Shown here: positions 6,919 through 9,823 of the stretch, in pieces | Numbering within the stretch: the first letter of the stretch is position 1 | Layout of the letters: each line of letters begins with the position of its first letter | Source of the DNA: Candidatus Scybalomonas excrementavium | GTDB taxonomy: Bacteria; Bacillota; Clostridia; Lachnospirales; Lachnospiraceae | DNA length: 9,823 nucleotides | Reading direction: 5' to 3' | NCBI GenBank assembly: GCA_017694765.1 | Contig: JADIML010000293.1 | Span: 1-9,823 of the forward strand | Made by a program: the position numbers and the translations under genes | Notes under the pieces: model-generated | Database searches by the model: none | What the model was told of the DNA's origin: nothing | What the model saw: only the letters and a program-made list of their open reading frames with translations

Positions 6919-7455
6919 TTATTCAAAAAGTTTACCTATTAATTTACAGTATTCTTGATACTGCTTCGTATCCTTTAATTCTTCTAAAACATCTCGGATT
7001 CCCTTATAATACCAAGCAATTTTATTTGGATCTTTTTGGTTAAAACACTGGAAGATATCTTCTCCTAACCGTTCATAATCTCTTGCCATAGAGCGCAAAT
7101 TAGATAGCTTGTCTGCTAAGGCAATCATTTTTACTTCTGTTCTTGTTTCTCTTTGTAAATGCGAAATAGTTGCCTGTTTTCTCTCCATCCAAGTTTTACT
7201 CTTATCTTCACTTTCTGCTTCGATTAGACTTACAATTCGTTCTCCAAACTCATCTCGTAATATCTCTTTTGTTACTTCTTTACAATCTTCTAATGTATCA
7301 TGTAACATCGCTGCTGCTATTACTTCTTCATCACTTGTCATTTCTGCTAAAATAACTGCCACTTCCATTGGATGTAAAATATACGGAATTGAAATACCTT
7401 TTCTCTTCTGTCCTTTATGTGCCTCTGCTGCAAATTGTATCGCCTTTTCCACCAT
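6919..7455 (-). CDS. Stand-alone RelA/SpoT-type HD hydrolase (putative small alarmone hydrolase)
   Basis: At 178 residues this is only the HD hydrolase domain of RelA/SpoT-type enzymes, like the MESH1-type small alarmone hydrolases that remove the 3' pyrophosphate from (p)ppGpp. Visible family motifs are AAEAHKGQKRKG (9-20), PYILHP with H28, MLHDTLED with H52/D53 and E56/D57, and ALADKLSNLR with D115. H28, H52, D53 and D115 fit the four metal ligands of the family. The C-terminal AWYYKGIRDVLEEL segment is also typical. No synthetase, TGS or ACT domain is present, so it should hydrolyse and not make alarmone. Other nucleotide substrates remain possible. ATG at 7455 has AAAGGAG 8 nt upstream. 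It lies upstream of, and in the same direction as, the transpeptidase gene, 160 nt apart, with no obvious terminator between them. Confidence 0.88.
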   Translation of the reverse strand: MVEKAIQFAAEAHKGQKRKGISIPYILHPMEVAVILAEMTSDEEVIAAAMLHDTLEDCKEVTKEILRDEFGERIVSLIEAESEDKSKTWMERKQATISHLQRETRTEVKMIALADKLSNLRSMARDYERLGEDIFQCFNQKDPNKIAWYYKGIRDVLEELKDTKQYQEYCKLIGKLFE

Positions 7456-7648
7456 GAGACATTCTCCTTTCTCTTTACAAACTGTTTCTTCTAAACCTAT
7501 CTTAGGAACTCTTTTCCTTTTGCAAATGTTGTTATTGGAATTCTATTGTCACTCTATTTCTTTAACCTACTATACATTTTAATAAATTCTATATATTTTT
7601 ACAATCTTTTTTAAATCTTTTTCTATTTTTTCTCACAGTGTACTCTTC

Positions 7649-7678
7649 CAAATAGAAGCATTATCTTTTCTCTATTTG
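7649..7678. repeat. Perfect 8-bp inverted repeat upstream of aroA
   Basis: CAAATAGA (7649-7656) and TCTATTTG (7671-7678) are exact complements separated by 14 nt. The repeat lies about 50 bp upstream of the aroA -35 box. It could be an operator or a short hairpin. No U-tract follows that would make it a terminator. Confidence 0.45.
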
Positions 7679-7687
7679 CTTCCTACA

Positions 7688-7717
7688 TGTTCATCCTATT
7701 CTTTTCATTCATGAACA
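7688..7717. repeat. Perfect 7-bp inverted repeat next to the aroA -35 box
   Basis: TGTTCAT (7688-7694) and ATGAACA (7711-7717) are exact complements, 16 nt apart, with centres about 23 bp (two helical turns) apart. The right half overlaps a second small palindrome, TTCAT-TC-ATGAA. The right end is 9 bp from the -35 box at 7727, a usual place for an activator or repressor site. Confidence 0.45.
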
Positions 7718-7726
7718 AACTACTTC

Positions 7727-7755
7727 TTGCTAAAACTGTATCTATGATTTATGAT
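7727..7755 (+). promoter_or_regulatory. Promoter of aroA
   Basis: TTGCTA (7727-7732, 4/6) and TATGAT (7750-7755, 5/6) are exactly 17 nt apart. A start near 7762 gives a leader of about 60 nt that includes the AT-only tandem repeat and AAAGGAG 9 nt before the aroA ATG. Confidence 0.6.
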
Positions 7756-7821
7756 TTCTTTAAGAATATAAATATATAAATATATCAGAGCAACTATCAT
7801 TGTACAAAGGAGAATATCACT

Positions 7822-9102
7822 ATGAATTTTCAGTCTGTTTCTTCCTTACAAGGAGAAATTCAAATTCCAGGAGATAAATCGATTAGCCATCGTGCTATTA
7901 TGTTTGGTGCTTTAGCACTAGGTACCACTGAAATTTACAATTTTCTACAAGGAGCTGATTGCCTTTCTACGATTCATTGTTTTCAAAAATTAGGAATCGA
8001 AATTGAAAACCTTGGCTCTCTTATAAAAGTTCATGGAAAAGGACTACATGGACTTTGTGCTTCTTCCTCTATTTTAGATGTTGGAAATAGTGGAACGACT
8101 GCCCGTCTTATTACTGGTATTTTAGCTGCCCAACCATTTGCAAGTGTTTTAACTGGAGATGAATCTATTCAAAGACGTCCTATGGATCGCATTATCACAC
8201 CTCTTTCTATGATGGGTGCTTCTATAACAAGCCATAAGAAAACAAGATATTGTCCACTTTCGATTGAGGGAAAATCTCTCACAGGTATACATTACGATTC
8301 CCCAGTGGCTTCTGCTCAAGTAAAATCGTCTATTTTACTTGCTGGTCTCTATGCCAATGGCACAACAAGTGTAACCGAACCTTATGTATCAAGAAATCAT
8401 ACCGAGTTAATGCTTGAACAATTTGGTGTTCCCGTAATAACTCATAATACAACGGTATCCATTTCCACTGCTTCCAAACTTTATCACCAAAAAATTATCG
8501 TTCCCGGTGATATTTCTTCTGCTGCCTTTTTCATGGTAGCTGGACTTATCGTACCAAATTCTTGTATTCGTATCCAAAATGTAGGAATTAATCCAACTCG
8601 TTCTGGAATTCTTGATGTATGTATTGCTATGGGCGCTAACATTACCCTAGAAAATAAAAAGACCGATATTGGAGAACCGACTGCAGATATTATCGTAAAA
8701 ACAAGTAATCTCAAAGGAACTATCATTTCTGGCGAAATGATTCCTCGTCTTATTGATGAAATTCCAATTCTTGCAGTTATGGCATGTTTTGCAGATGGCG
8801 AAACAATTATTAAAGATGCAAAAGAATTGAAAGTAAAAGAATCCAATCGCCTTGATATTATCGTAAAAAATCTCTCTGCTATGGGTGCTGATATTACTGC
8901 AACAGATGATGGAATGATTATTCGTGGAGGCAAGCCTCTTCACGGTACTACTATCGATAGTAACAATGATCATAGGATTGCTATGAGTTTTGCTATCGCT
9001 TCCCTTGTTGCTGATGGAGTAACTGCGATTCAAAATGCAGAATGCGTTGCTATTTCCTATCCAAACTTTTATCATGATTTAGCTTATCTTATTCGGACAT
9101 AA
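7822..9102 (+). CDS. aroA: 3-phosphoshikimate 1-carboxyvinyltransferase (EPSP synthase)
   Basis: This enzyme joins phosphoenolpyruvate to shikimate 3-phosphate in the sixth step of the cytoplasmic shikimate pathway. The 426 residues are full length. Motifs in order are PGDKSISHRA (16-25, with K19 in the PEP site), LDVGNSGTTARL (85-96), RRPMDR (118-123), SAQVKSSILLAGL (164-176), EPYVSRNHTE (186-195), PGDISSAAFF (228-237), DEIPILAV (312-319), KVKESNRL (337-344, E340) and NDHRIAMSF (382-390). The GNSGTT and RPM forms resemble the Gram-positive class II-like enzymes more than the enterobacterial GNAGTA form. The Gly at position 91 is kept. ATG at 7822 follows AAAGGAG by 9 nt. It is the only plus-strand gene and has no other shikimate gene beside it in this window. 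Confidence 0.97.
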   Translation: MNFQSVSSLQGEIQIPGDKSISHRAIMFGALALGTTEIYNFLQGADCLSTIHCFQKLGIEIENLGSLIKVHGKGLHGLCASSSILDVGNSGTTARLITGILAAQPFASVLTGDESIQRRPMDRIITPLSMMGASITSHKKTRYCPLSIEGKSLTGIHYDSPVASAQVKSSILLAGLYANGTTSVTEPYVSRNHTELMLEQFGVPVITHNTTVSISTASKLYHQKIIVPGDISSAAFFMVAGLIVPNSCIRIQNVGINPTRSGILDVCIAMGANITLENKKTDIGEPTADIIVKTSNLKGTIISGEMIPRLIDEIPILAVMACFADGETIIKDAKELKVKESNRLDIIVKNLSAMGADITATDDGMIIRGGKPLHGTTIDSNNDHRIAMSFAIASLVADGVTAIQNAECVAISYPNFYHDLAYLIRT

Positions 9103-9140
9103 TCATTTCTGAGCATACATCATTGACTTTATACATTTTT

Positions 9141-9190
9141 ATGACGTTTCATGATTTCTACCAAATGAATTTCATCATGCGTTATTTTAT
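9141..9190 (+). terminator. Weak hairpin after aroA, possible terminator
   Basis: ATGACG/CGTTAT and CATGAT/ATCATG pair around a 3-nt bulge (left arm 9141-9155, right arm 9174-9185), followed by TTTATAT. It lies in the 97-bp gap between convergent genes, where a terminator is expected. The bulge and the poor U-tract keep confidence low. Confidence 0.35.
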
Positions 9191-9199
9191 ATGAAGCTC

Positions 9200-9766
9200 T
9201 TATTTATCTCGAACAATACCTGCAAAAATTGGAGGATGATTTGGTCGATTGTATAGTTCCGTTACAATAACTGTATAATTTTTATGAGAAATTGTTTTTA
9301 AATAGTTTAAAATAGCATCTCTCTCTTCAAATCCAGTGTCTTTCCCATGATAAATGCAAAGACTCATAACTCCTCCTTTTTTTAAAAGGGATAAACCATT
9401 TTCAATAGCTTGTATACTAGATTCTGCCTGAGTAGCAACTTTATGATCGCCATTTGGTAAATATCCAAAGTTAAACATAATGCCATCAACAGATTCATTC
9501 TCAACATATGTATTCATATTCGCATGGCTATCTAAAATAAGTTCCACAGGTGTTTGTATCTTTTCATTCGTTAATCGTTCTCTCGTACTTGTAATCGCCT
9601 CTTCTTGAATATCAAACCCTATAACTTTTCCTTTTTCTCCTACAAGCCTACATAAATATTCTGTATCAAACCCTCTTCCTATCGTAGCGTCTATTACAAA
9701 TCCTCCTTCTTTTACCCCTTTTTTTATAAATTGTCGTGCTAATAATGTCGTTTGTATCTTTTCCAT
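9200..9766 (-). CDS. mnmM: YtqB/MnmM-type SAM-dependent methyltransferase (putative tRNA mnm5s2U34 methyltransferase)
   Basis: This 188-residue class I Rossmann methyltransferase belongs to the YtqB/rRNA-methylase-like family. The SAM-binding motif I DATIGRGFDT is at 26-35, the acidic FDIQ at 51-54, the family-specific FNFGYLPNGD at 98-107, and the C-terminal NRPNHPPIF at 173-181. In Bacillus subtilis the YtqB protein has been reported as MnmM, which methylates the 5-aminomethyl group of the wobble uridine in certain tRNAs. I transfer that role by family resemblance only. An upstream ATG at 9793 keeps the frame open, but the start at 9766 has AAAGGTGG 7 nt upstream and gives a length close to that of YtqB. 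The gene converges on aroA. Its promoter lies near or beyond the right window edge. Confidence 0.88.
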   Translation of the reverse strand: MEKIQTTLLARQFIKKGVKEGGFVIDATIGRGFDTEYLCRLVGEKGKVIGFDIQEEAITSTRERLTNEKIQTPVELILDSHANMNTYVENESVDGIMFNFGYLPNGDHKVATQAESSIQAIENGLSLLKKGGVMSLCIYHGKDTGFEERDAILNYLKTISHKNYTVIVTELYNRPNHPPIFAGIVRDK

Positions 9767-9823
9767 ACTATTTCCACCTTTTTCCTCTTTCATATATATT
9801 TCTTTGTACTTTGTATGTTATAT

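Larger units (their letters stand above)
7456..7821. other. Divergent intergenic region between the HD hydrolase gene and aroA
   Basis: These 366 bases hold no credible gene. They contain the aroA promoter and two perfect inverted repeats listed separately. A short palindrome (AGGAA-N5-TTCCT at 7504-7518) lies near the HD hydrolase start. A tandem TATAAATA repeat lies at 7767-7785 inside the predicted aroA leader. I could not place a convincing promoter for the HD gene. TTGCAA on the minus strand has TAAGAT only 15 nt away, which is weak. Confidence 0.6.

Noticed and set aside
7109..7582. 157-codon plus-strand open frame antisense to the HD hydrolase gene
   Set aside because: It overlaps a gene with clear catalytic motifs on the other strand, has no good ribosome binding site, and encodes a low-complexity Ser/Ile-rich protein.
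8484..9075. Two minus-strand open frames inside aroA (149 and 142 codons)
   Set aside because: aroA has intact family motifs throughout this stretch. The antisense frames lack recognisable domains and ribosome binding sites.

Overview
The window is AT-rich DNA (roughly one third G+C by eye) with strong AGGAGG-type ribosome binding sites, TTGACA/TATAAT-type promoters and a leucine T-box leader. Together these point to a low-GC Firmicute, most likely an anaerobic member of the Clostridia. A Lachnospiraceae-like host fits but is an inference that I cannot prove from this sequence alone. The content looks chromosomal and mostly housekeeping. I see no insertion sequence, phage gene, CRISPR array, rRNA or tRNA gene.

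Layout, left to right. Positions 1-1176 (minus) hold the N-terminal 392 residues of a siroheme/4Fe-4S nitrite or sulfite reductase, cut by the window edge. Positions 1455-2153 (minus) encode a 232-residue protein that joins a plasmid pRiA4b ORF-3-like domain to a C-terminal SEC-C zinc motif. It has its own promoter, and a perfect hairpin sits at the predicted first base of its transcript. A hairpin terminator follows leuS (2401-4809, minus), which is complete. About 300 bases of leader upstream of leuS form a T-box riboswitch with a CUC leucine specifier, a T-box sequence, a terminator and a promoter. Upstream, in the same direction, lie a secreted L,D-transpeptidase with three Ig-like repeats (5166-6758) and a stand-alone RelA/SpoT-type HD hydrolase (6919-7455). 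A 366-bp divergent intergenic region with inverted repeats separates this group from aroA (7822-9102), the only plus-strand gene. The window ends with a YtqB/MnmM-type methyltransferase (9200-9766, minus), which is convergent with aroA.

The genes serve several cell functions rather than one pathway: sulfite/nitrite reduction, leucine charging and its tRNA-sensing control, cell-wall cross-linking, alarmone turnover, aromatic amino-acid synthesis and wobble-uridine modification of tRNA. leuS and the methyltransferase both concern translation. The alarmone hydrolase and the L,D-transpeptidase are consecutive on one strand. I found no convincing undescribed multi-gene system. The most useful leads are non-coding: the 5'-terminal hairpin, the T-box that may also end transcription from the transpeptidase gene, and the repeats upstream of aroA and of the reductase.
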